NCBI RefSeq assembly: GCF_004339015.1
Contig: NZ_SMFQ01000004.1
Coordinates: 310,001-374,000 of the forward strand
DNA from: Cocleimonas flava
Lineage (GTDB): Bacteria > Pseudomonadota > Gammaproteobacteria > Thiotrichales > Thiotrichaceae
Length of the DNA: 64,000 nucleotides
Direction of reading: 5' to 3'
Below are positions 9,120-17,990 of the stretch, in pieces. The position numbers were made by a program, and so were the translations under genes. The notes beneath the pieces were generated by a model. The model worked only from the letters and a program-made list of their open reading frames with translations, ran no database searches and had not been told where the DNA came from. Each line of letters starts with the position of its first letter. Positions within the stretch are counted from its first letter, which is position 1.

Positions 9120-12065
9120 TTAGCCATTATTATGAAGTAGTTCTTCAGCTTGGCGTTTTTGCTCATCACTACCTTCTTCCATAACTTCTTCTAAAGTACT
9201 TCTTGCGCCTTCTATATCACCCATGTCGATATATGCTTTTGCAAGATCAATCTTAGTTTCAACTTGTGTTTCTTCGATTACTTCAGAACCTGAGTCCAGA
9301 TCAAGGAATGATAAATTATCATCAAAATCTGCGAGTAAGTTATCATCATCAAGCTTGCTATCTAATGTTTCACTAGCAACTGCTTTGTAAGCATGCTCAC
9401 CTGGCATTATTTTATCAAAGTCATCTGAATCTAATTCTAGATTAAGATTTGTTAGATCATGGCTCTCAGCTCTATCTAAGCCTTCTTCTAGAGAAACTTC
9501 AGAAAAGTCTTCAGCATCTAGTAACTTATCTAAGGAATCATCATCCATTGAGAACTCTAGATCATCTGACTTATCTGTTGCCACATCTAGAATTGAATCT
9601 GATGCTTTTTCAGTCAAGTCATCCATGTCATCGTCAATGTCGATACTAAAGTCATCATCAAGATCTATCATATTCGTATCGTCTGTATCGATGATATCAG
9701 TTTCAAAACCTTCTAGATCACCTACTTCAGCAACTGGATCGATACTATCGTCTTCGCCTAAAATATCGTCTAGATCGAAATCTTCCAGATCATCCAGATC
9801 AGTGTCAATATCATCTAAGTCACCAAGTTCAGACATTTCTTCATCAAAACTTAGCTTCTCTGATTCATCCAGAATAGTGTCTTCGATTAAGTCATCATCA
9901 GATAGTGCGTTTGCCATATCTCCTACAACTTCTTCGGCTTTGTCGCCTGCAGATGCTACTGCTGTTCCGGCTACCATTGCGACTCCTGCTGCAGCTGCTG
10001 CTACACCACTTGCCTTAGGTAACGATGAAGTTTCGTATAATTTGCTATCAGGAAGTAATGCTTTACCCCATTCACAAATTTCGTCCCAGTAATTTTGTTT
10101 ATCGTCTGCATCCAGATCCATGAAGACCTTAGTTGCTTCTTCAAATGCATCCTTCTCACCTGCTGCTTTGTAATTTTCTAGTAGCTTAGCGTGAAGCGCT
10201 GCATTATTCGGGTAACTAGTAATCGCACGTTTTATTTCAGATTCAGCTTGATCATGTAAGCCGTACACTATGTAAACATCCACTTCCTGGATTAAATCAT
10301 CTAATTCGTTATCAGATTCAGCGCTAGTTGGCTCAGGATGATTCTCTTCTACATCAGCATGTGCTTCGATATCTTCATCGTGCATCACAAACTCAGATTC
10401 ATCAATCATTTCGTTGTCATCAACAAACGTTGTTTCATCGTTTGCAAAATCTTCGACTTGATCACCATGCAGACCACTATCAATCATGCTTGAGAAATCT
10501 TCTACTTCCTCACCTTTAGATTTACGACGTCTCATGAAGGCCAGTCCACCTAACAGCGCTAGTAATGAACCACCACCTATACCAAGTGCAGTTGGCGAGC
10601 TGATCATACCCATGATATCGAAAGCTGATTCTTCAGCAGCTTCATTCTTAAACGGTGGCGTTGGTTTTACCTTAGGAGTGATTGGCTCAACCACTTCCGG
10701 TACATTAGCAACTACCGCAGGATCAGGAGTACGAATTATTTCACCGTTCTCATTCGCTAGACTGCCTGCAACTTGTTCCTGAATATCAGTACCTTGATTT
10801 TCAACAACTGGTTGAGGTGTTTCTGATGAATTTACAGGAGTTGTTTCATTATTATTTTCTACTGCCGCATCAACTGTTTGCTCAGTACTCTGCACTGGAG
10901 CAGGCTCACCATTCAGATTAGCTTGTAAACCAGCGAGTTGCTCACTCTTAAGCGTAATCAAACGATTCTTTTTACGTAATAAAGATTCAAGTTCGGAAAC
11001 TCGTGACTTCAATTCTTCGTTTTCATTTTGCTTAGAAGTCAATGACTCCGTTAACATCGCTAACTGCTTATTAAGTTCTGCAACAGAACCTTTACCAGAA
11101 CCTGATGATTCACCAGATGCTTTATTATTCTTACCCATTACTTCTAGGCGGGCTGACTGATTAACAGACTTTGAACTGCCTTTTGCTTTTGCAACTTGCT
11201 CAGCACGTGCCGCTTTCCAAGACCTTGCCTGAGCAACAATCTGAGATTTTGCTGTACGAACAGGAGTGGATCTCGCTTCTTGAATAGAAGGACGAGCCAT
11301 CAGAACACCTGATTTCAGGTTATTCATATTACCCTGGCTAAACGCTCTTCGGTTTTTCTCAAACAAGGCAACCATCATCTGCTCTTTACGTACACCTTGA
11401 TAACCTAACTTGCCAGCAATTTTAGATAATGTATCACCGCGTCTTACGCGATAATTTCTACTCTGTGAAGCTTGTGCAACTCTAGCAGGTGCAGCAGCCG
11501 GTCTTCTGACAGGAGCTCTTTGAGCTTGTGCGGGAGCAGCTGCTCTTACTACGCGACGTGGTTGTTGTTGAACCTGACGTGGTTGAGCAGCGGGTCGTGT
11601 AATGCGACCTTGTGCTCTTGGTTCTGCTCGAACACCTGCGTTGTTACTTGCGATTGCTGTATTAGGTCGCATTAACACTGGCGGATCAAGAAGAACCGTA
11701 TATTCTTTAAGGAGTTGCCCATTTGGCCAGCTGACTTCTAATAAGAAGTTAAGGAACGGCTCATTAATAGGCTGATTAGAACTAACCAGAATAACAGGTC
11801 GGCCATTTTGTACAGTTGTTTTAAAACGAATACTGTTCAAAAACGCTGGTCTATCAATTCCCACTCTATTAAATACATCAGGAGAAGCAACTCTAACACG
11901 TAGACTTTTCGCTTCTGCGACGCTTGTTGAAAGTAAGTTAATTTTACCCTGGAAAGGTTGATTCAAACTGGATTTGGATTCAATCTCACCTAGACTGAGT
12001 GCGTTAGAAGCTGTTGGGATAGCCATTGCCATGCAGATGGCTAGACTTAAGGCTTTCTTATTCAC
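9120..12065 (-). CDS. fimV: FimV/HubP family polar hub protein
   Basis: This is an inner-membrane, peptidoglycan-binding hub that organises the cell pole (type IV pili, chemotaxis or flagellar placement in relatives). The 981 residues start with a signal peptide ending near SNA (residue 22). A conserved N-terminal domain follows, then a Pro/Arg/Gln-rich stretch and a LysM domain at about 204-255 containing YRVRRGDTLSKIAGKLGY. A coiled coil lies at about 330-375, one membrane helix at about 490-512 precedes RRRKSKG, and a long Asp/Glu-rich cytoplasmic region follows. The C-terminal FimV TPR-like domain is at about 930-978 (DLAKAYIDMGDIEGAR). The acidic repeats make the antisense strand look open, but no gene is there. 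It is followed by truA and preceded by asd, the standard order. Confidence 0.95.
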   Translation of the reverse strand: MNKKALSLAICMAMAIPTASNALSLGEIESKSSLNQPFQGKINLLSTSVAEAKSLRVRVASPDVFNRVGIDRPAFLNSIRFKTTVQNGRPVILVSSNQPINEPFLNFLLEVSWPNGQLLKEYTVLLDPPVLMRPNTAIASNNAGVRAEPRAQGRITRPAAQPRQVQQQPRRVVRAAAPAQAQRAPVRRPAAAPARVAQASQSRNYRVRRGDTLSKIAGKLGYQGVRKEQMMVALFEKNRRAFSQGNMNNLKSGVLMARPSIQEARSTPVRTAKSQIVAQARSWKAARAEQVAKAKGSSKSVNQSARLEVMGKNNKASGESSGSGKGSVAELNKQLAMLTESLTSKQNENEELKSRVSELESLLRKKNRLITLKSEQLAGLQANLNGEPAPVQSTEQTVDAAVENNNETTPVNSSETPQPVVENQGTDIQEQVAGSLANENGEIIRTPDPAVVANVPEVVEPITPKVKPTPPFKNEAAEESAFDIMGMISSPTALGIGGGSLLALLGGLAFMRRRKSKGEEVEDFSSMIDSGLHGDQVEDFANDETTFVDDNEMIDESEFVMHDEDIEAHADVEENHPEPTSAESDNELDDLIQEVDVYIVYGLHDQAESEIKRAITSYPNNAALHAKLLENYKAAGEKDAFEEATKVFMDLDADDKQNYWDEICEWGKALLPDSKLYETSSLPKASGVAAAAAGVAMVAGTAVASAGDKAEEVVGDMANALSDDDLIEDTILDESEKLSFDEEMSELGDLDDIDTDLDDLEDFDLDDILGEDDSIDPVAEVGDLEGFETDIIDTDDTNMIDLDDDFSIDIDDDMDDLTEKASDSILDVATDKSDDLEFSMDDDSLDKLLDAEDFSEVSLEEGLDRAESHDLTNLNLELDSDDFDKIMPGEHAYKAVASETLDSKLDDDNLLADFDDNLSFLDLDSGSEVIEETQVETKIDLAKAYIDMGDIEGARSTLEEVMEEGSDEQKRQAEELLHNNG

Positions 12066-12463
12066 TTGTTATTCCCCTTTTATTATTTTTATCAACATTC
12101 TGAATCCATTCATTGCTTCAACAAACTTACGAAACATTCCTGAGACTCATTGCTCCAAACAGAGCTAATGGTTAGTTATATTTATTGTTATCGTATCTAC
12201 TCATAGGTCTTTTAATTATTATTAATACTATGATGTAAATACTCCAGACCCCTAAATACTGGATACTGTGCACAAATATATCAAAATAAGGATGAATCAA
12301 AACTGAACGATTCACTTTATTGTCATTTTTTGTCCTTATTTGTCCTTATATAAAAAAAAACCTGTCAGAAAGTGACAATTTCTGACAGGTTTTAACGTTG
12401 TAAGCTATATAAACCCTACTTATATATAGAGGATCTACTAACACAAACGACTAACAATCTTGT
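12066..12463. other. 398-bp gap between asd and fimV
   Basis: It holds the asd terminator and, next to it, two tandem copies of TTTGTCCTTA (12329-12348). The fimV promoter must lie nearer 12100-12250, but I see no convincing -35/-10 pair. No small gene is evident. Confidence 0.6.
12357..12393 (-). terminator. Rho-independent terminator of asd
   Basis: A 15-bp perfect stem with arms AAAACCTGTCAGAAA and TTTCTGACAGGTTTT and a 7-base loop. A run of A on the plus strand reads as a U-run on the minus strand. It ends the minus-strand leu/asd unit about 70 bases after the asd stop. Confidence 0.92.
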
Positions 12464-13489
12464 TTAAATATAATCTCTGATGAGAACTTCAGCGATCTGA
12501 ATACTGTTTAATGCAGCACCTTTTCGTACATTATCTGCAACAACCCACATATTTAAACCGTTTGAATGAGAAATATCTTCACGAATACGACCCACATACA
12601 CAGGATCGTTATTCGCACCTTCTGATACAGCTGTTGGATAACCGCCATCTTCACGACGATCGATGACTTCTACACCCTCAGTATTCTGTAACAACTCAGT
12701 CGCATACTCCGCCGAGATTTTGTCACGTGTTTCGATATGTACAGCTTCAGAGTGCCCAAAGAAAACAGGAACACGAACCGCTGTCGGATTCACTAAAATA
12801 TCATCGTCCTCCATGATCTTGTTAGTTTCCCAAACCATTTTCATTTCTTCTTTGGTATAACCGTTATCCTGGAAAACATCAATCTGAGGAATAACATTGA
12901 AAGCTATCTGCTTCGGATAAACCTCAACTTTCGCTTCTTTACCGTTTAATAACTGCGCTGTTTGTCCCGCAAGCTCTTCAATCGCTGGTTTACCGGAACC
13001 TGAAACCGCCTGATAAGTGCATACATTAATACGCGTGATTTTTGCCGCATCATGAATCGGTTTTAAAGCGACCAGCATTTGAATCGTCGAACAATTAGGG
13101 TTCGCAATGATTCCACGGTTGGTATATTCAGCAACTGCATGAGGATTAACCTCTGGAACGACCAATGGAATATCGTCGTCATAACGAAATTCAGATGTGT
13201 TATCGATAACAACACAACCTTGAGACGCTGCGATTGGCGCATATTCACGAGAAATTGCGCCACCTGGTGAAAATAAACCGATTTGCACTTTTGAGAAATC
13301 AAACGTCGCAAGATCTTCAACAACCAGACTTTTGTTTCCAAACTTTACACGTTTACCTGCAGAACGCTCACTTGCTAAGGCGTAAACTGTTCCCACTGGG
13401 AAATTACGCTCAGCCAGAATCTCCAGCATTACTTCGCCTACTGCGCCAGTTGCACCGACTACCGCTACATCGTATGTTTTATTAGACAT
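12464..13489 (-). CDS. asd: Aspartate-semialdehyde dehydrogenase
   Basis: It reduces L-aspartyl-4-phosphate to aspartate semialdehyde with NADPH, the branch point to lysine/diaminopimelate, methionine and threonine. The protein is 341 residues. The N-terminal nucleotide-binding motif is VGATGAVGEVML, the active-site Cys133 lies in NPNCST, and the GSGKPAIEEL segment and HSEAVHIET motif are typical. It belongs to the short group of bacterial Asd proteins that carries the usual insertions of gammaproteobacterial paralogues. Its start is 5 bases from the leuB stop, so the two are surely cotranscribed. A strong terminator follows. Confidence 0.96.
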   Translation of the reverse strand: MSNKTYDVAVVGATGAVGEVMLEILAERNFPVGTVYALASERSAGKRVKFGNKSLVVEDLATFDFSKVQIGLFSPGGAISREYAPIAASQGCVVIDNTSEFRYDDDIPLVVPEVNPHAVAEYTNRGIIANPNCSTIQMLVALKPIHDAAKITRINVCTYQAVSGSGKPAIEELAGQTAQLLNGKEAKVEVYPKQIAFNVIPQIDVFQDNGYTKEEMKMVWETNKIMEDDDILVNPTAVRVPVFFGHSEAVHIETRDKISAEYATELLQNTEGVEVIDRREDGGYPTAVSEGANNDPVYVGRIREDISHSNGLNMWVVADNVRKGAALNSIQIAEVLIRDYI

Positions 13490-13494
13490 CTTAA

Positions 13495-14580
13495 TTATCC
13501 TTTTAGGGCAGCAACTACTGCATCGCCCATCTCACTTGTTGAAATCTTTTTCAGACCTTCGCTTTCTACGTAAATATCCGCTGTGCGTAATCCTTGCTTT
13601 AATACAACTTCTACCGCTGCATCGATCTTGTCTGCCAACTCTGCTTTATCTAAAGAGTAACGTAACATCATGCTCACAGACATAATTGTCGCCAATGGGT
13701 TTGCAATATTTTTTCCTGCGATATCAGGTGCTGAACCATGAATCGGTTCGTACATGCCTTTGCCATTTGCATCTAAAGAAGCCGATGGAAGCATGCCGAT
13801 TGACCCTGTTAACATTGCCGCCGTATCAGATAAAATATCACCAAACATATTACCCGTTACCATAACGTCAAACTGCTTAGGATCTTTAACTAACTGCATC
13901 GATGCGTTATCCACATACATATGACTTACTTCAACTTCAGGATATTCCTTAGCAACACGATCAATCACTTCATGCCACAACTCCATCACTTCAAGAACGT
14001 TAGCTTTATCTACTGAACAAAGACGTTTACCACGCTTCATGGCAATCTGGAATGCAGAATGAGCGATACGCTCGATCTCAGACTCTTTATAGATCAATGT
14101 GTTGTAACCTTGGCGCTCACCATTTTCCAATGTGCGAATACCACGTGGCTCACCAAAATAAATACCACCGGTTAATTCACGAACAATCATCATATCCAGA
14201 CCTGCAACAATCTCAGGACGTAACGATGAAGCATCAGCCAACTCTTCATTCAAAATAGCTGGACGAAGGTTTGAGAATAATTGCAGATCAGCTCGAATAC
14301 CTAACAAGCCGCGCTCAGGTCTAAGGTCACGAGGTAACTCTTCGTATTCATAACCACCTACAGCACCCAATAAAATGGCATCGGCTTCTTTTGCTAACAC
14401 TTGAGTAGCTGGAGGATAAGGATGACCAGCAGCGTCATAAGCTGCTCCACCGATATCACCGTTGGTAATTTCCACATCCAAACCAAAATCTGATTTAAGG
14501 GTGTCGATTACTTTGATTGCTTCTGCAACAATCTCTTTACCGATGCCGTCACCGGGAAGTACTAAAATCTTCTGTGTCAT
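13495..14580 (-). CDS. leuB: 3-isopropylmalate dehydrogenase
   Basis: LeuB oxidatively decarboxylates 3-isopropylmalate to 2-oxoisocaproate using NAD, the third committed step of leucine synthesis. The protein is 361 residues and ends [17 protein letters not shown]. The N-terminus has [14 protein letters not shown]. The substrate arginines and metal-binding acids lie in [22 protein letters not shown] and [10 protein letters not shown], and the NAD-binding [15 protein letters not shown] motif is present. It lies between leuD and asd on the same strand. A head-to-head pair of repeats in the 137-bp gap from leuD could reduce read-through from leuCD into leuB. Confidence 0.97.
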   Translation of the reverse strand: MTQKILVLPGDGIGKEIVAEAIKVIDTLKSDFGLDVEITNGDIGGAAYDAAGHPYPPATQVLAKEADAILLGAVGGYEYEELPRDLRPERGLLGIRADLQLFSNLRPAILNEELADASSLRPEIVAGLDMMIVRELTGGIYFGEPRGIRTLENGERQGYNTLIYKESEIERIAHSAFQIAMKRGKRLCSVDKANVLEVMELWHEVIDRVAKEYPEVEVSHMYVDNASMQLVKDPKQFDVMVTGNMFGDILSDTAAMLTGSIGMLPSASLDANGKGMYEPIHGSAPDIAGKNIANPLATIMSVSMMLRYSLDKAELADKIDAAVEVVLKQGLRTADIYVESEGLKKISTSEMGDAVVAALKG

Positions 14581-14652
14581 TTCTCTATCCTTTCCAATCT
14601 TTAAAATTCTTTAATTAGTCGTTTGCTTTATCAACTAAACAACAATATTCAC

Positions 14653-14682
14653 AAAAAGTGCCTATAAGTAGGGGGGTGGCTT
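14653..14682 (-). repeat. CACCCCCCTACTT-family repeat, copy 3 (minus orientation), left half of an inverted pair
   Basis: On the minus strand it reads core, then TATAGGCAC and a T-run, placed 36 bases after the leuD stop. With copy 4 it forms a 17-bp hairpin (14666-14682 with 14688-14704, loop AAATT, one G-T pair). Confidence 0.88.
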
Positions 14683-14687
14683 AAATT

Positions 14688-14719
14688 AAGTCACCCCCCT
14701 ACTTTTGAAGTGTTTTTTT
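14688..14719 (+). repeat. CACCCCCCTACTT-family repeat, copy 4 (plus orientation), right half of the pair
   Basis: It has AAGT, the core, TTGAAGTG and seven T. It points toward leuD, against local transcription. The two halves together make a symmetrical bidirectional-terminator-like structure. Confidence 0.88.
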
Positions 14720-15365
14720 AACTAAACAACCAAGGTGCAGTCTGTTTACGTTTCTCTTCATACGCTTTGATTTCATCGGCATGTTGTAAAGTTAAACCAA
14801 TATCGTCCAGACCATTCAACAAACAATGTTTGCGCACCGGATCAACCTCAAAACTGGTAGCTTCAGTATGCAAATCATCTTTCTCGATCACTTGTTGTTT
14901 TTCAAGATCAATCGTTAGACTGTAGCCTTCCATCATTTCTGTTTCTGAAAATAGCGAATCAACTTTCTCTTCTGATAAAACAATCGGCAAAATGCCATTT
15001 TTAAAGCAGTTATTATAGAAAATATCAGCAAAACTCGGCGCTATTACCGCACGTATTCCATAATCTTCCAGAGCCCAAACCGCATGCTCACGTGATGAAC
15101 CACAACCGAAATTTTCTCGCGCCAATAAAATCGAACCACCTTGGTAACGCGGCTGATTCAAAACAAAGTCTTTCTTAAGTGCACGCTTGGAATGATCCAT
15201 TCCTGGCTCGCCCGTTTTTTCATAACGCCAATCATCAAATAATGTCGGTCCAAAGCCTGTACGGCTAATCGACTTTAAATATTGCTTAGGAATAATCGCG
15301 TCGGTATCCACATTCGAACGATCCAATGGGATCACTAAACCTTTATGTACTGTAAACTTTTCCAT
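14718..15365 (-). CDS. leuD: 3-isopropylmalate dehydratase small subunit
   Basis: LeuD is the swivelling small subunit that pairs with LeuC to isomerise 2-isopropylmalate to 3-isopropylmalate. The 215 residues contain the family signature [18 protein letters not shown] near the N-terminus and the [11 protein letters not shown] motif of the substrate loop. Length is normal for the proteobacterial form. The start lies 2 bases from the leuC stop, so translation of the two subunits is coupled. The last codons end inside the T-run of repeat copy 4 (read on the other strand). Confidence 0.97.
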   Translation of the reverse strand: MEKFTVHKGLVIPLDRSNVDTDAIIPKQYLKSISRTGFGPTLFDDWRYEKTGEPGMDHSKRALKKDFVLNQPRYQGGSILLARENFGCGSSREHAVWALEDYGIRAVIAPSFADIFYNNCFKNGILPIVLSEEKVDSLFSETEMMEGYSLTIDLEKQQVIEKDDLHTEATSFEVDPVRKHCLLNGLDDIGLTLQHADEIKAYEEKRKQTAPWLFS

Positions 15366-15367
15366 GA

Positions 15368-16798
15368 CTATACCTCCGCTCTTTCTAAGTCGCGCACATC
15401 AGTAAAGTGCCCGTTAATGGCAGCCGCCGCAGCCATAGCTGGACTTACCAAATGTGTTCTTCCGGCTTGTCCCTGACGCCCTTCAAAGTTTCGGTTTGAC
15501 GTCGACGCACAACGCTCACCTGGCTCCAATTTATCGGCATTCATCGCCAAACACATGGAACAGCCCGGCTCTCGCCATTCGAAACCGGCATCAGTGAAGA
15601 TAGTATCCAAACCTTCATCTTCCGCTTGTTTTTTGACTAAACCAGATCCCGGAACAACCATCGCCAAGGTTACGTTATCCGCAACTTTATGCCCTTTAAC
15701 AACCGATGCCGCCTCGCGCATATCTTCGATGCGTGAATTGGTACAAGAACCGATAAAAATCTTATCGACAGCAATCTCATTGATTGATTGCCCTGCTTCA
15801 AGCCCCATGTATTTAAGTGCAGAAGCAATGCCCTGACTTTTAACCGCATCATCTTCTGCCGCTGGATCAGGGACTTTCGCATTTACCGATAGCACCATCT
15901 CAGGTGAAGTTCCCCACGTTACTTGTGGCTCAATACTACCTGCATGAATACGAACGATTTCATCGAATTCTGCATCATCATCTGATTTTAAGTCTTGCCA
16001 TGCTTCAACGGCTTTATCCCAAGTCTCGCCTGTCGGCGCATAAGGACGACCCTTGACGTAATCGATAGTTTTTTGGTCTACCGCGATCATGCCCGCACGC
16101 GCTCCACCTTCGATAGCCATATTACAAACCGTCATACGACCTTCCATAGAAAGATCCATAATGGCTTCACCTGCAAACTCGATCGCACAACCAGTGCCTC
16201 CCGCTGTACCGATTTCACCAATAATGGCTAATACGATATCTTTTGCGGTTACGCCAGGACCAACTTTACCGTCGACACTGACTAACATGTTCTTCATCTT
16301 CTTTTGAATTAAACACTGAGTCGCCATTACGTGTTCAACTTCAGAAGTTCCGATACCGTGTGCCAATGCACCAAACGCACCATGCGTAGACGTATGTGAA
16401 TCGCCACAAACAACCGTCATACCGGGTAAAGTTGCACCCTGCTCTGGACCAATAACATGAACGATTCCCTGACGGATATCATCCATCAAGAATTCATTGA
16501 TTTTGTATTCTTCACAGTTCTTATTCAGTGTTTCAACCTGAATCTTGGCGACAGGATCAGAGATACCCGCCGTACCATTACCGCGATTCGCTTTAGTCGT
16601 CGGTACATTATGATCAGGTACTGCAACAATTGAATTGGTGCGCCATAGATCACGATTTGCCAATCTCAAACCCTCGAAGGCCTGTGGCGATGTAACCTCG
16701 TGAACCAGATGTCTATCGATATACAATAATGAAGTACCGTCTTCTTCACGGACCACATGGGAATCGAATATCTTGTCGTAAAGTGTTTTTCCTGACAT
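15368..16798 (-). CDS. leuC: 3-isopropylmalate dehydratase large subunit
   Basis: LeuC carries the [4Fe-4S] cluster of isopropylmalate isomerase, an aconitase-family enzyme. The protein is 476 residues. Cluster cysteines lie in IGSCTNSR and [11 protein letters not shown]. The VPDHNVPT and [26 protein letters not shown] motifs bind substrate and are intact. It is the first gene of the minus-strand leuC-leuD-leuB-asd set and is divergent from a LysR-type regulator that most likely controls it. The gap between them holds a 10-bp inverted repeat that may be the operator. Confidence 0.97.
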   Translation of the reverse strand: MSGKTLYDKIFDSHVVREEDGTSLLYIDRHLVHEVTSPQAFEGLRLANRDLWRTNSIVAVPDHNVPTTKANRGNGTAGISDPVAKIQVETLNKNCEEYKINEFLMDDIRQGIVHVIGPEQGATLPGMTVVCGDSHTSTHGAFGALAHGIGTSEVEHVMATQCLIQKKMKNMLVSVDGKVGPGVTAKDIVLAIIGEIGTAGGTGCAIEFAGEAIMDLSMEGRMTVCNMAIEGGARAGMIAVDQKTIDYVKGRPYAPTGETWDKAVEAWQDLKSDDDAEFDEIVRIHAGSIEPQVTWGTSPEMVLSVNAKVPDPAAEDDAVKSQGIASALKYMGLEAGQSINEIAVDKIFIGSCTNSRIEDMREAASVVKGHKVADNVTLAMVVPGSGLVKKQAEDEGLDTIFTDAGFEWREPGCSMCLAMNADKLEPGERCASTSNRNFEGRQGQAGRTHLVSPAMAAAAAINGHFTDVRDLERAEV

Positions 16799-16898
16799 AA
16801 AATTTACCTTTCATTAACTAGTCGTAGGGCATTTAAACGTATAAAAAACCAACAGCGCCCAACTTATCTATCATTCGGGCGAGTTTACTCTTAATACT

Positions 16899-16950
16899 TA
16901 TATAACTATAATTGTATATTTTCATAATTTTCATTCCAATTAGTTATATA
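16899..16950. promoter_or_regulatory. Inverted repeat in the leuC/LysR divergent promoter region
   Basis: TATATAACTA (16899-16908) and TAGTTATATA (16941-16950) are perfect reverse complements separated by 32 bp. The position, between divergently transcribed leuC and a LysR gene, is where LysR-family regulators normally bind. Function is inferred. Confidence 0.55.
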
Positions 16951-16969
16951 GGATTTGCTTTTTACTTTT

Positions 16970-17857
16970 ATGGATATTTCAGCTTACAAAGCCTTCATCT
17001 CAGTTGCCGAATTAGGCACCTTTTCTAAAGCGGCGGAACACCTTTATATAACGCAACCGGCGGTTAGTAAACGCATAGCGCTATTAGAAGACCAACTCGG
17101 CAGCAAATTGTTTGATCGTGTTGGTAAACGCGTGATGTTAAACGAAGCGGGTCGCGCCCTGTTACCAATTGCAGAACGCATTCTGCAAGACATGAAAGAA
17201 TCGCAACGCGTTATCGACAACCTCAATGGCCAGGTCAGCGGTGAACTATCACTGGTCACCTCACACCATATCGGCCTGCATCGTCTACCCGATATTTTAA
17301 AAAACTTTACCGAAAGCTACCCACAAGTACGATTAGATTTAGCTTTTATGGATTCTGAAGACGCTTGCCACGAAATTGAAAAAGGCCATTTCGAACTGGG
17401 TGTCGTGACCCTCCCATTAAGTAATTCAAAACGTTTAAAAATCACGCCACTGTGGAATGATCCATTAACGATTGCCGTATCTCCCGATCATCCGCTAGTA
17501 GCAATAGCCAAAGACAAGGCTATTAATCTTTCTGAACTTGCCAAACACAGCGCTATTCTTCCTGCGGTAGGCACTTACACCAGAAGTGTTATCGAGAAAC
17601 CGGTGATACAGAAACAAGGTGCGTTAGATGTGATACTGGAAACCAACTATCTCGAAACCATCCGCATGATGGTCACCATCGGTTTAGGCTGGAGTGCGTT
17701 GCCCAAAACCATGCTCGGCGATGATTTAACGGAGATAAAAGTAAAAGGTCTTAAAATTGAAAGAACACTTGGTATTGTGCAACACGCCAGTCGCAGCTTA
17801 TCGAATGCTGGTAAAGCATTTATAGAGATACTGGAAAAACATACGCCCGACAATTAG
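16970..17857 (+). CDS. LysR-family transcriptional regulator, divergent from leuC
   Basis: This is a 295-residue DNA-binding regulator. The N-terminal winged helix-turn-helix (about 1-62) has the LysR signature FSKAAEHLYITQPAVSKRIALLE, split over two helices. The effector-binding domain follows at about 88-290, with the usual TSHHIGLHRLPDIL and ETIRMMVTIGLGWSALPK segments. A TTG five codons upstream is possible, but the ATG at 16970 begins the normal MDISAYKAF N-terminus. It is divergent from leuCDB, so it is a good candidate activator of leucine genes responding to isopropylmalate, as known for neighbours of this type. Repeat copy 5 begins 4 bases after its stop. Confidence 0.92.
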   Translation: MDISAYKAFISVAELGTFSKAAEHLYITQPAVSKRIALLEDQLGSKLFDRVGKRVMLNEAGRALLPIAERILQDMKESQRVIDNLNGQVSGELSLVTSHHIGLHRLPDILKNFTESYPQVRLDLAFMDSEDACHEIEKGHFELGVVTLPLSNSKRLKITPLWNDPLTIAVSPDHPLVAIAKDKAINLSELAKHSAILPAVGTYTRSVIEKPVIQKQGALDVILETNYLETIRMMVTIGLGWSALPKTMLGDDLTEIKVKGLKIERTLGIVQHASRSLSNAGKAFIEILEKHTPDN

Positions 17858-17861
17858 AGCT

Positions 17862-17946
17862 AAGTCACCCCCCTACTTTTGAATGATATTACGTTATTGT
17901 TTTTTAAAAACTTAAATTGAATTGTGCATAGCTAGGCACTTTTTTG
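17862..17946 (+). repeat. CACCCCCCTACTT-family repeat, copy 5, long variant
   Basis: The core is followed by about 50 extra bases beginning GAATGATATTACGTTATTG before the closing GGCAC and T-run. The insert aligns with that of copy 12 (43081-43166) almost end to end. It lies 4 bases after the LysR stop and runs toward the convergent LRR-kinase gene. Confidence 0.85.
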
Positions 17947-17990
17947 CAGAACAGTTTTGTTAAATACAACTTATCAAGCAAGAATCTAAA

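Noticed and set aside
9449-10782. Several open frames on the plus strand opposite fimV, rich in Ser
   Set aside because: They mirror the Asp/Glu-rich codons of FimV on the other strand, have no ribosome-binding sites and no recognisable domains.
12329-12348. Two tandem TTTGTCCTTA units upstream of fimV
   Set aside because: Only two copies next to a terminator in AT-rich sequence; not enough to call an operator.
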